Positions 1 to 6,958 are shown, counted from the first letter of the stretch. The stretch: 11,303 nt of DNA from Bacteroidota bacterium (GCA_030706285.1 JAUZOU010000061.1:1-11303); one strand, 5' to 3'. Made by a program: numbers and translations. Notes: a model not told the origin generated them from the sequence alone.

Positions 1-672
1 CTCAGGATTATAGACGGCATCATAGAGTAAATGGCCGGATCCAATTTGATGGTAATCAAGTTCAGGATAAGTATTGATATTGGGATTCATGCCCAATGGT
101 GTCGCATTGACGATAATCCGGTAATCAGAGTACGTCGCTTCCGTCAGTTGATCATAAGTGATGCACCACTGACGTGACGTTCTTGATACGTATAGGGTAT
201 CAATGTCCAATTGACGAAGCCCATAACATATAGCCTTTGAAGCGCCGCCTGTTCCCAGAATCAAAGCTTTCAGCTGAATGGTCTCATCTCCTTTTTGCCG
301 GCATCTTATTAATAGCTGGTTTATCAACGGTCTGATCGATTCCCTGAAACCAATCAGATCGGTATTATAGCCTTTGAGTAGAACCGTCCCTGATTCTGAA
401 CGGGAAATTTTAATGGTATTGACAGCATGAATGGCCTTCGCTTCCTCATCAAGCTCATTCAGAAAAGGTATAACCGCTTCTTTATATGGAATGGTCACAT
501 TCAATCCTGCCAAGTCAGGATGGCTGTCTATAAGTTGAGGAAACAAGTCGATTGAAGGCATCGCAAAATTATCATACGCATCATTAAGCCCTTCTTTGGC
601 AAATTTCTCTGAAAAATAGCCTTTTGAGAACGAATGGCCAAGGGGATAGCCCAATAAACCGAATTGTCTCAT
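1..672 (-). CDS. aroE: Shikimate dehydrogenase (NADP), 3' end cut by window edge
   Basis: Shikimate dehydrogenase reduces 3-dehydroshikimate to shikimate with NADPH in the cytoplasmic pathway to chorismate and aromatic amino acids. Translation from the ATG at 672 gives 224 residues before the left edge; the family is usually about 250-280, so only a short C-terminal piece is missing. Visible motifs are the substrate-binding GYPLGHSFSK (residues 8-17), NVTIPYK (58-64) whose K64 matches the catalytic lysine, GYNTD (101-105) whose D105 matches the catalytic aspartate, the glycine-rich NADP loop GTGGASKA near residue 150, and NATPLGM near 200. The reading frame is intact. The start ATG overlaps the stop of the upstream TPR gene (ATGA), so translational coupling is likely, and it is the third gene of the glnS transcript. 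Identification is secure from the ordered motifs. Confidence 0.95.
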   Translation of the reverse strand, partial: MRQFGLLGYPLGHSFSKGYFSEKFAKEGLNDAYDNFAMPSIDLFPQLIDSHPDLAGLNVTIPYKEAVIPFLNELDEEAKAIHAVNTIKISRSESGTVLLKGYNTDLIGFRESIRPLINQLLIRCRQKGDETIQLKALILGTGGASKAICYGLRQLDIDTLYVSRTSRQWCITYDQLTEATYSDYRIIVNATPLGMNPNINTYPELDYHQIGSGHLLYDAVYNPE

Positions 673-2069
673 AGCTCAGGATCCGTTAAGGTCGATGCCG
701 GACCGTCTGGTTGGGAAGAACCGTCTTCCTGTGACAGTATTCTATGGTAAATCCTTTCCGCATTCTCATCACTAAGTTTTGCTTTTTTCAGATATTCAGC
801 GGCCAGCTCTTTCTTTTCCAATTTTGCATACGTCAAGGCAAAGAACAGGTTCAATCCCGGCACATCAGGATCCATTGTACTGGCCATTAAATATAAATCG
901 AGTGCTTTTTCATAGTCTTCGTTATCGAACGAGATGTTTCCCAACGCAACCAGTACATCCGGCTGGTCGCTTTTGAGCGCCAACGATCTCATGTAGCTGG
1001 TAATGGCCTCATGCTTCATGTCCATCTGAAGCATCAGTTCTGCGACATACACCCATAATTCAGGATCCTCTTCGTTGATTTTCAGAGATTTGTCAAACCA
1101 GGATAAACTTTTCTGAAATTCTCTTTTTTCCATCAGGCAAATCGCTATGCCGGTGCAAGCATCTTGATTTTGTGGATTTCGCTGAAAGGAATCGGCATAA
1201 TGCTTGATGGCTTCGTCATAAAGGCCAGCTTTTTCATAGGATTCAGCCACGTATACCAGCACATAATCGCTTATTTCATCAGCTTCCATGTATTCCTGAT
1301 AGGCTTTTGCCGCTTCCAGAAAACGGGAGCCCTGAAAGAGTGCATGCGCTTTTTGCATCATGGCAATCAGGTCGTCCGGATTGACGGTTAACGAAAATTC
1401 AAAAGCTTCTACCGCTTCACTAAAATTTTCCAGATTGAACCAGGCTTGACCTAAATTAAACCAGGTTTCCGATTTATACGGATCGATATCCAGCATCTTG
1501 TTATAGATATCGATCGCTTTTTCATAGTGCTTTTCCTGTTCGTAAGAATAGGCTAGCTCTTCCAGTAATTCCAGGTTATCCGGATCATCTTTAAGCGTTT
1601 CCAGCAGAAACTCAATAGAAATGGTAAACCATGACATTTCAGATAACAAAGACGTAATGTCCAGACAAAGCTGGGGCTTGTCGGACACCTCCTCTTGCAT
1701 CAGTTGTCGTAATATACTGATGCCTTCCTGTTTCCGGTTGGTATGAAAATAGATTTCAGCCCGCAGTAACAGAGCATCGGCATTCTCTTTTTCCGGAAGC
1801 CGTTCCAGAATATGTAGCGCACGCTGATAATCACCAACTTCGACAAACAAGGTTACCCGTTTAAGCAGCAGCGTACTATTGTTCGGATGAAGTTTCAACC
1901 CCATCTCAATGACAGCGCCGGATTCTTTTTGTTTCCCTTGCGTCAGGTAATATTCAGACAAATCTTCCAGCTCATCCACGTCATAATAACCTGGATGCCC
2001 TTCAGATAAAGACTTTTCGTAACGTTCGATCAGTCTTTCCATGTCAGCATTCTTATCTTCGATCGGCAT
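669..2069 (-). CDS. Tetratricopeptide repeat protein, cytoplasmic
   Basis: This 466-residue protein consists almost entirely of TPR helical hairpins. Clear 34-residue repeats run from about 166 to 437 (eight units, for example with LAYSYEQEKHYEKAIDIY at 172-189 and WFNLGQAWFNLENFSEAVEAF at about 203-223); four more degenerate units appear between 30 and 165. The tail after 445 is short, polar and probably disordered (S, D, P rich). There is no signal peptide or membrane segment, so it is probably cytoplasmic. TPR arrays are protein-protein interaction scaffolds, and nothing here shows a catalytic activity. It starts 24 nt after the glnS stop and overlaps aroE by 4 nt, so it is the middle gene of an operon with two housekeeping enzymes. 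The partner and role are unknown. No clear Shine-Dalgarno precedes the ATG. Confidence 0.9.
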   Translation of the reverse strand: MPIEDKNADMERLIERYEKSLSEGHPGYYDVDELEDLSEYYLTQGKQKESGAVIEMGLKLHPNNSTLLLKRVTLFVEVGDYQRALHILERLPEKENADALLLRAEIYFHTNRKQEGISILRQLMQEEVSDKPQLCLDITSLLSEMSWFTISIEFLLETLKDDPDNLELLEELAYSYEQEKHYEKAIDIYNKMLDIDPYKSETWFNLGQAWFNLENFSEAVEAFEFSLTVNPDDLIAMMQKAHALFQGSRFLEAAKAYQEYMEADEISDYVLVYVAESYEKAGLYDEAIKHYADSFQRNPQNQDACTGIAICLMEKREFQKSLSWFDKSLKINEEDPELWVYVAELMLQMDMKHEAITSYMRSLALKSDQPDVLVALGNISFDNEDYEKALDLYLMASTMDPDVPGLNLFFALTYAKLEKKELAAEYLKKAKLSDENAERIYHRILSQEDGSSQPDGPASTLTDPEL

Positions 2070-2093
2070 AAGCGGAATAAATCTGTTAACGGA

Positions 2094-3800
2094 TTACTTT
2101 TTGCCCTGAAGCTTATTGCTAAAGGCATCTTTCAGTGAAACGGTCCGGTTGAAAATCAAATGATCCTTAGTTGAATCCGGATCGACATTGAAATAGCCAA
2201 CCCGCATAAATTGAAAACTGTCAAGTGGCTTTGCGTCCTGCACGATTGGTTCAATTTTGACATCTTTCAGAACAGTCAATGAATTCGGATTCAGCATATC
2301 GATAAAATCCCGGTCTTTTTCATCTGCCGCATTGGCAACGCTGAGAAGACGGTCATAAAGACGCACTTCTGCTGTCACGCAATGGCTGGTGGAGACATAA
2401 TTGATGGTCCCTTTTACCTTGTGTTTGGCATTGGTCTGACCGAATTTTGTTTCAGGAAGATAGTCACAATGAATGCATGTGATCTGTCCGTCAGTGTCTT
2501 TTTCACATCCGGTGCAACGAACAATGTAGGCATTCTTCAGCCGGACTTCCCGGCCTGGTGACAACCGGTAATAATCAGCCGGAGCTTCTTCCATAAAGTC
2601 ATCCTTATCCACAAACAGCTCTTTGGTGAACGGAACCGATCTGGTACCGATCGATTTGTCTTCCGGGTTGATTTCAGTCTCGTTCCATTCAACGTCACCA
2701 TCAGGATAGTTATCCACTATCAGCCTGACTGGTTTTAGCACGGCACTGACTCGCGGATCGATTTTATTCAGCTGTTCACGAATGCTATGTTCAAGCAAAC
2801 CGATATCAATGATACCGTCGAACTTGGTGTAACCGATGCAGTCAATAAAGTTACGGATGGATTCAGGGGTATAGCCACGACGACGCAAACCACAGATAGT
2901 TGGCATCCGGGGATCATCCCAACCGGCCACATAGCCTTGTTTCACAAGTTGAAGCATCTTACGCTTGCTCATGACCATATATGTTATGTTCAACCGGTTA
3001 AATTCGATTTGTCGCGGGCGATAGTTGTCTTCCCCTTTCAACAGATCAATGAAATAGTCATATAATGGACGATGAACTTCAAATTCAAGCGTGCACAGCG
3101 AATGCGTCACTCCTTCAAAGTAGTCGCTCTGACCATGCGCGAAATCGTATAGCGGATAGACATTCCATTTGTTTCCGGTACGGTGATGGCTCATTTTCAG
3201 AATTCTGTACATGAGTGGATCTCTGAAGTGCATGTTGGAGTTTGCCATGTCGATTTTGGCACGCAATACACGGCTGCCTTCTTCAAATTCACCGGCTTGC
3301 ATCCGCTGGAACAAATCCAGGTTTTCTTCGACAGAACGGTTGCGGAAAGGACTTTCCGTACCAGAAGTTGTCGGTGTTCCCTTTTGCTGGGCAATTTCTT
3401 CAGCCGACTGGTCATCAACATAGGCCAGCCCACGTTTGATCAGATCGATGGCAAATTCGTACAATTTGTCAAAATAGTCAGAAGCATAATACAGGTGATT
3501 CCATTGAAATCCCAGCCAATTGATGTCTTCCTTGATGGAATCCACATATTCGACATCTTCTTTAACAGGATTGGTATCATCAAACCGGAGGTTGCACTGG
3601 CCACCATAGGTTTTGGCAATGCCAAAATCCAGACAAATAGCCTTGGCATGACCAATATGCAGGTAACCATTAGGTTCAGGAGGAAAACGGGTTTGGATGC
3701 GTCCGTTGTTCTTCCCTTCCTTCAAATCGTTCTGAACAAATTGCTCGATAAAGTTCAGCGATTTCTTTTCACACTCCTCAGGATTCATTTTTTCGTTCAT
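2094..3800 (-). CDS. glnS: Glutaminyl-tRNA synthetase
   Basis: Class I GlnRS charges tRNA-Gln with glutamine using ATP. From the ATG at 3800 the protein is 568 residues, against 554 in E. coli. It shows the PPEPNGYLHIGHAK signature (40-53; HIGH at 48-51), the FDDTNP motif (73-78), the KMSKS-class loop as VMSKRK (276-281), GWDDPRMPT (293-301), GLRRRGYT (304-311), and the C-terminal anticodon-binding beta-barrels ending in FNRTVSLKDAF (550-560). An open frame continues up to a GTG at 3827, but that lies only about 13 nt from the inferred transcription start and adds residues unlike the family, so I chose the ATG at 3800; the ATG at 3788 is also possible. The anticodon-binding region has a C-X2-C-X9-C-X2-C pattern (C429, C432, C442, C445) that could bind zinc. 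It is the first gene of the glnS-TPR-aroE operon. Its presence implies direct Gln-tRNA charging. Confidence 0.97.
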   Translation of the reverse strand: MNEKMNPEECEKKSLNFIEQFVQNDLKEGKNNGRIQTRFPPEPNGYLHIGHAKAICLDFGIAKTYGGQCNLRFDDTNPVKEDVEYVDSIKEDINWLGFQWNHLYYASDYFDKLYEFAIDLIKRGLAYVDDQSAEEIAQQKGTPTTSGTESPFRNRSVEENLDLFQRMQAGEFEEGSRVLRAKIDMANSNMHFRDPLMYRILKMSHHRTGNKWNVYPLYDFAHGQSDYFEGVTHSLCTLEFEVHRPLYDYFIDLLKGEDNYRPRQIEFNRLNITYMVMSKRKMLQLVKQGYVAGWDDPRMPTICGLRRRGYTPESIRNFIDCIGYTKFDGIIDIGLLEHSIREQLNKIDPRVSAVLKPVRLIVDNYPDGDVEWNETEINPEDKSIGTRSVPFTKELFVDKDDFMEEAPADYYRLSPGREVRLKNAYIVRCTGCEKDTDGQITCIHCDYLPETKFGQTNAKHKVKGTINYVSTSHCVTAEVRLYDRLLSVANAADEKDRDFIDMLNPNSLTVLKDVKIEPIVQDAKPLDSFQFMRVGYFNVDPDSTKDHLIFNRTVSLKDAFSNKLQGKK

Positions 3801-3846
3801 GATACGTTTATTGTAACAATAAAACACCTTATATTTGTCTCAGATG

Positions 3847-3878
3847 CAAAAATACTGAGAATTGAGCCATAATTCAAA
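3847..3878 (-). promoter_or_regulatory. Bacteroidetes-type promoter of the glnS operon
   Basis: On the minus strand TTTG (3878-3875) is followed after 20 bp by TATTTTTG (3854-3847), an exact match to the Bacteroidetes TTTG / TAnnTTTG (-33/-7) consensus. The expected transcription start is near 3840, giving a leader of about 40 nt before the ATG at 3800. This supports that ATG over the upstream GTG at 3827. Confidence 0.75.
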
Positions 3879-4057
3879 CAAAAATCCAGAACTTCTTAAA
3901 GATAGTTTCGGCCTTATATAAAATAGGTAAACATTCATTCTTTTTTTTGTTACGATGGTATGGCTAATTCTTACGAAAATTTTTAACATTTAACCGTCTC
4001 ATTTGACAAAAACCGATAAAAAATTCACTTTTTAACCCAAAAATGCCAGAAAAGTCC

Positions 4058-4090
4058 AAAAACATGTTTTATAATATGTTTTTTTTTTTT
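4058..4090 (+). repeat. AT-rich hairpin followed by a 12-T run
   Basis: AAAAACAT (4058-4065) is the exact reverse complement of ATGTTTTT (4076-4083). Pairing extends inward by three bases with one G-T wobble, leaving a four-base loop, and the right arm runs into twelve consecutive T (4079-4090). The shape is that of a weak AT-only intrinsic terminator on the plus strand, but no plus-strand gene lies upstream for it to end. It could equally be an UP-like AT tract for the promoter that begins at 4088. Confidence 0.35.
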
Positions 4091-4118
4091 GCAAGTTGTG
4101 AAAAAAGGTGAATCTTTG
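4088..4118 (+). promoter_or_regulatory. Candidate promoter of the putative small RNA / leader
   Basis: TTTG (4088-4091), 19 bp, then AATCTTTG (4111-4118) matches the Bacteroidetes consensus TTTG-N19-21-TAnnTTTG with one mismatch, at the first T. The implied start is near 4125, about 55 nt before a strong terminator and more than 250 nt before the next coding start. Confidence 0.5.
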
Positions 4119-4124
4119 TTGCCG

Positions 4125-4214
4125 TTAACCTAATACAATCTTTTTTACCTTAAGAACTAATACCTATTGAAAACCTACAAAAAGGCCGCTTTGTGAAAAG
4201 CGGCCTTTTTGTTT
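4125..4214 (+). ncRNA. Putative small RNA or 5' leader with attenuator (about 90 nt)
   Basis: A near-consensus promoter (4088-4118) lies just upstream and a perfect intrinsic terminator (4179-4212) closes the segment, but no gene fits between them: the interval has no ATG and only an unconvincing TTG frame of nine codons. Two readings are possible. It may be an independent small RNA with a single-stranded, AT-rich 5' part of about 54 nt followed by the terminator stem. Or it may be the leader of the lipoprotein gene at 4382, with the hairpin as a conditional attenuator. I recognise no known RNA family in it. Both boundaries are inferred from promoter and terminator positions. Confidence 0.4.
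4179..4214 (+). terminator. Strong intrinsic terminator, 14-bp stem with GUGA loop
   Basis: Positions 4179-4192 and 4197-4210 are perfectly complementary over 14 bp around the core GGCCGC/GCGGCC. The loop is GTGA (4193-4196), a GNRA-type tetraloop. TTTTTG and TTTT follow on the plus strand. The A-tract on the 5' side means it could also stop minus-strand transcription. It stands out because no coding gene ends just before it on either strand. Confidence 0.85.
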
Positions 4215-4311
4215 TAGTTAATCGTGGGTGTTGGTTAGTTAACAATTTTCACATTCATCTACTAAACAAATGCAAATTATTGGTTGTTATTCCTAGTACA
4301 GGTATTTCAAA

Positions 4312-4340
4312 TTCGCATTAAACTATTTTGAGAATGCGAA
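4312..4340. repeat. 8-bp inverted repeat, possible operator
   Basis: TTCGCATT (4312-4319) and AATGCGAA (4333-4340) form a perfect 8-bp inverted repeat with a 13-bp spacer. The arm centres are 21 bp apart, about two helical turns, as expected for a dimeric regulator contacting one face. The right half overlaps the candidate -33 element (TTTG at 4327-4330) of the lipoprotein gene, a position where binding could control transcription. No regulator can be named. Confidence 0.4.
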
Positions 4341-4358
4341 ATCTAATCAGTAAATTGC
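4327..4358 (+). promoter_or_regulatory. Weak candidate promoter of the lipoprotein gene
   Basis: TTTG (4327-4330), 20 bp, then TAAATTGC (4351-4358) partly matches TAnnTTTG: the last two positions differ. The predicted start would leave a leader of only about 15-20 nt before the ATG at 4382. Spacing and location are right but the -7 match is poor. Confidence 0.3.
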
Positions 4359-4381
4359 AACCAGTATAAAACCGATTATTC

Positions 4382-5281
4382 ATGAAAAAATCATTTATTG
4401 TAGCAGCTGGAGCAGTTATTATGCTTTCAGCATCATTATTGACAGGCTGTACCTTATTGACTTACAGCGTACCTGTTACAGAAACAGGATACGAGGCTGC
4501 CAATCCTCATTGGGCACCACCCTATTATCATGGAGCGCATTATTATTACATACCGGATATTGAGACCTATTATGACCTAACCAACAATGAATTTATATAT
4601 CTCAGTAACGGACAATGGTGCTATTCACATACGTTGCCTATGATGTATACTGACTATGACCTGGATAATTGCTTTGCAGTGGTCCTTAATATTAATGTGT
4701 ACAGGCCATGGATGCATCATCAGTATTACGTGTCACATTATCCGAGGTATTATTACCGGGATTATTACGATCATTGTAACATACCTTACGTAAGAGGGTA
4801 TAATGAAAACAGCCGCAGTGCTGTTTACTGGAAAGAAAATGAGCGTAATAGAGCCCGCAGTTGGGATGACAAGAATATAAGAGAGAACCGCCAGTTTAAA
4901 TATTCGAAAGATGACCGCGAGCAGCAACGAATGACAACAAGAGAAGAATCTACCCGTGAAAGAGTTACGGCTCAGCCTTCTTCACGTGGTTCAAGAGCAA
5001 CTGTCTCAAACCGTCAGGATGGATCAAAGGAAAACGTCCGTCAAGGAGGACAATCTCAACGCTCTGACAGGCAGTTGGAAACATCCAGAGAAGCGACCCG
5101 TCAGGGCACAATTTCAGAGAAGGGAACTCACGGCGATGTTCGCTCGGGATCTTCTACGCGTCAGGAATCCGTCAGAAGCCAAAATACCAATTATTATGGC
5201 AGGACCATCGGAAATTCTGTCAAAGTAACCAGACAAATGCAAGAAAAAAGCAATCGAAACAGTTCAAAGGGGCGCAGATAG
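4382..5281 (+). CDS. Uncharacterised lipoprotein, Tyr/His-rich domain plus Arg/Ser-rich tail
   Basis: The 299-residue product starts with a lipoprotein signal (MKK, hydrophobic 5-20, then LLTGC) with the lipidation cysteine at C23. No acidic export signal follows the cysteine, so a periplasm-facing anchor seems more likely than surface display. Residues about 42-140 are rich in Tyr, His and Trp, with clusters such as PPYYHGAHYYY (46-56) and RYYYRDYYDH (122-131); IYLSNGQW (72-79) and RPW (108-110) look like the conserved core of a small Bacteroidetes family I half recall but cannot name. Residues about 145-299 are low-complexity, strongly basic and rich in Arg, Ser, Thr, Gln and Glu, with recurring [ST]R[EQ] triplets, and are probably disordered. 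The His/Tyr region might bind metal and the basic tail an anionic envelope polymer; both are guesses. It is monocistronic, with its own terminator. Confidence 0.8.
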   Translation: MKKSFIVAAGAVIMLSASLLTGCTLLTYSVPVTETGYEAANPHWAPPYYHGAHYYYIPDIETYYDLTNNEFIYLSNGQWCYSHTLPMMYTDYDLDNCFAVVLNINVYRPWMHHQYYVSHYPRYYYRDYYDHCNIPYVRGYNENSRSAVYWKENERNRARSWDDKNIRENRQFKYSKDDREQQRMTTREESTRERVTAQPSSRGSRATVSNRQDGSKENVRQGGQSQRSDRQLETSREATRQGTISEKGTHGDVRSGSSTRQESVRSQNTNYYGRTIGNSVKVTRQMQEKSNRNSSKGRR

Positions 5282-5308
5282 AGCATCCGAAAAAATCTTG
5301 AGATAATG

Positions 5309-5345
5309 AAAAAGCAGGTCGATTGAACCATCGATCTGTTTTTTT
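5309..5345 (+). terminator. Intrinsic terminator after the lipoprotein gene
   Basis: CAGGTCGAT (5315-5323) pairs with ATCGATCTG (5330-5338) over 9 bp with one G-T wobble, around a six-base loop. The stem can extend through the A-run at 5309-5313, and the right arm continues into a run of seven T (5339-5345). It lies about 30 nt after the stop codon at 5281. Confidence 0.8.
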
Positions 5346-5399
5346 CGTTTCCAATTTAGATAAAAGAGACTGTTTTAAGGGTTATGTAGCTACTTTTCA

Positions 5400-5431
5400 T
5401 TTTATACTTGGTCGATTTTTCTGTAAATTTG
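5400..5431 (+). promoter_or_regulatory. Promoter of the IMP dehydrogenase gene
   Basis: TAAATTTG (5424-5431) is an exact TAnnTTTG -7 element. TTTT at 5400-5403, 20 bp upstream, is a one-mismatch -33 element. Transcription would start near 5438, about 18 nt before the ATG at 5456, with AGGA at 5447-5450 as a plausible ribosome site. This argues against the upstream in-frame TTG at 5408. Confidence 0.6.
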
Positions 5432-5455
5432 CGCAACTTTTCAAACAGGAACACT

Positions 5456-6958
5456 ATGGCACAGATTGTAGATGAAGTCTCAAGGACGTTTAACGAGTAT
5501 TTACTGATCCCAGGGTTAACCACAAAAGCGTGTACACCTGATAATATTAATCTTAACACCCCAATCGTGAAGTTTCGCAAAGGCGAAACAGCCGCTATCG
5601 AGCTGAATATTCCGTTTGTTTCAGCTATCATGCAGTCTGTGTCTGATGATAAGATGGCTATTGCTTTGGCAAGAAATGGCGGTCTTTCCTTCATTTTCGG
5701 TTCTCAATCCATCGAAAGTCAAGCAGAGATGGTCAGGAAAGTAAAGAAATACAAGGCCGGATTTGTCGTAAGCGATGCCAATCTTACTCCGGAACACACT
5801 TTGAGAGATGTGCTCGAATTGAAAGCACAAACTGGTTTTTCAACGATAGGGATCACTCACGACGGAACATCAAATGGCAAGTTGCTCGGGTTGGTGGCTA
5901 GTCGTGATTACAGACCCGGACGTGACAGTCTGGATAAAAAGATCAAAGATTTCATGACCCCGTTTCCCAAACTGATTACCGGGAATTTCGGCATTTCGTT
6001 GGATAAGGCCAATGATATTATCTGGGACAACAAGATTAATGCGTTACCGATCATTGATGAGCATCAATATTTGAAATATTTCGTGTTCAGAAAGGACTAT
6101 GATGATCACAAAATAAATCCGAACGAATTGTTGGACAGCAGCAAACGATTGCTGGTTGGCGCAGGTATTAATACAAGAGATTATGCTGAACGCATCCCCA
6201 AATTAATTGAAGCTGGAGTTGATGTCTTGTGCATCGATTCATCCGATGGCTTTTCAGCATGGCAGAAAGAAGCCATTAGGTTCGTTCGTGATCATTATGG
6301 CGATTCAGTTAAGATTGGTGCCGGAAACGTTGTTGACGAGGATGGGTTCAATTACCTTGTCGAAGCTGGTGCTGATTTCATTAAAGTCGGCATCGGCGGC
6401 GGTTCTATTTGCATTACCAGAGAGCAAAAGGGTATTGGTCGAGGTCAGGCGACAGCTTTGATTGATGTGGCTAAAGCTCGGGACGCTTATTTTGAGAAAA
6501 CCGGTATTTACATTCCGGTTTGTTCAGATGGTGGTATCGTACAAGATTATCATATGGTATTGGCATTAGCCATAGGTGCCGATTTTCTGATGATGGGTCG
6601 TTATTTTGCCCGTTTTGATGAAAGCCCTACGAAAAAATTGATTGTTAACGGCACCTATGTGAAGGAGTACTGGGGAGAAGGTTCAAACCGTGCCAGAAAC
6701 TGGCAACGATATGATTTCGGTGGCAGTGACAGCCTGAAATTTGAAGAAGGGGTTGACAGTTACGTGCCCTATGCCGGGAAATTGCAGGACAATCTGAATC
6801 AGACGATCAGCAAAATCAAGTCCACTATGTGCAGTTGTGGTGCCACGACACTGAAAGAATTGAAAGATACAGCCAAAATCACATTGGTGTCTTCGACCAG
6901 TATCATTGAAGGAGGCGCTCATGATGTGATCCTGAAAGAAACAAAAGCGAACAGTTAA
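5456..6958 (+). CDS. guaB: Inosine-5'-monophosphate dehydrogenase, trichomonad-like type
   Basis: IMPDH oxidises IMP to XMP with NAD+, the committed step of guanine nucleotide synthesis. The chosen ATG at 5456 has AGGA five bases upstream and gives 500 residues, the usual length. The TIM barrel is interrupted at about 105-220 by a region in the position of two CBS domains. The catalytic loop is GIGGGSICITRE (312-323) with nucleophile C319; SDGGI (357-361) and GRYFARF (381-387) are phosphate and substrate elements; the mobile flap NWQRYD (415-420) carries the R418/Y419 dyad. These match the numbering I recall for the Tritrichomonas foetus enzyme (C319, R418, Y419), as do K310, R382 and E431. 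The C-terminus (KSTMCSCGA, 455-463; EGGAHDV, 485-491) also looks trichomonad-like. The flap residues suggest resistance to mycophenolic acid. It is transcribed alone, between its own promoter and terminator. Confidence 0.96.
   Translation: MAQIVDEVSRTFNEYLLIPGLTTKACTPDNINLNTPIVKFRKGETAAIELNIPFVSAIMQSVSDDKMAIALARNGGLSFIFGSQSIESQAEMVRKVKKYKAGFVVSDANLTPEHTLRDVLELKAQTGFSTIGITHDGTSNGKLLGLVASRDYRPGRDSLDKKIKDFMTPFPKLITGNFGISLDKANDIIWDNKINALPIIDEHQYLKYFVFRKDYDDHKINPNELLDSSKRLLVGAGINTRDYAERIPKLIEAGVDVLCIDSSDGFSAWQKEAIRFVRDHYGDSVKIGAGNVVDEDGFNYLVEAGADFIKVGIGGGSICITREQKGIGRGQATALIDVAKARDAYFEKTGIYIPVCSDGGIVQDYHMVLALAIGADFLMMGRYFARFDESPTKKLIVNGTYVKEYWGEGSNRARNWQRYDFGGSDSLKFEEGVDSYVPYAGKLQDNLNQTISKIKSTMCSCGATTLKELKDTAKITLVSSTSIIEGGAHDVILKETKANS

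Larger units (their letters stand above)
3801..4381. other. Intergenic region between glnS and the lipoprotein gene
   Basis: This gap of about 580 bp is very AT-rich and has no credible protein-coding frame. It contains the glnS promoter (3847-3878), an AT-rich hairpin running into T12 (4058-4090), a candidate small-RNA unit (promoter at 4088-4118 and GC-rich terminator at 4179-4212), and an inverted repeat with a weak promoter just before the lipoprotein gene (4312-4357). I see nothing definable between about 3880 and 4057. No tRNA or other recognisable structured RNA is evident. Confidence 0.7.

Noticed and set aside
3801..3827. GTG start nine codons upstream for glnS
   Set aside because: It would leave a leader of only about 13 nt from the inferred transcription start and adds residues absent from the family; the ATG at 3800 fits better.
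3183..3872. Plus-strand open frame of 229 codons opposite glnS
   Set aside because: It lies antisense to well-supported GlnRS sequence, its translation resembles no protein I know, and it runs into the glnS promoter.
4002..4033. Possible promoter TTTG-N20-CACTTTTT before the AT hairpin
   Set aside because: The -7 element misses the first T and the final G, and such matches are common in AT-rich DNA.
4167..4196. TTG-initiated nine-codon frame running into the terminator stem, as a possible leader peptide
   Set aside because: It starts with TTG, has no ribosome site, and shows no run of regulatory codons; probably chance.
5408..5455. TTG start 16 codons upstream for guaB
   Set aside because: The exact -7 element at 5424-5431 lies inside this extension, and the ATG at 5456 has an AGGA ribosome site and the usual family N-terminus.
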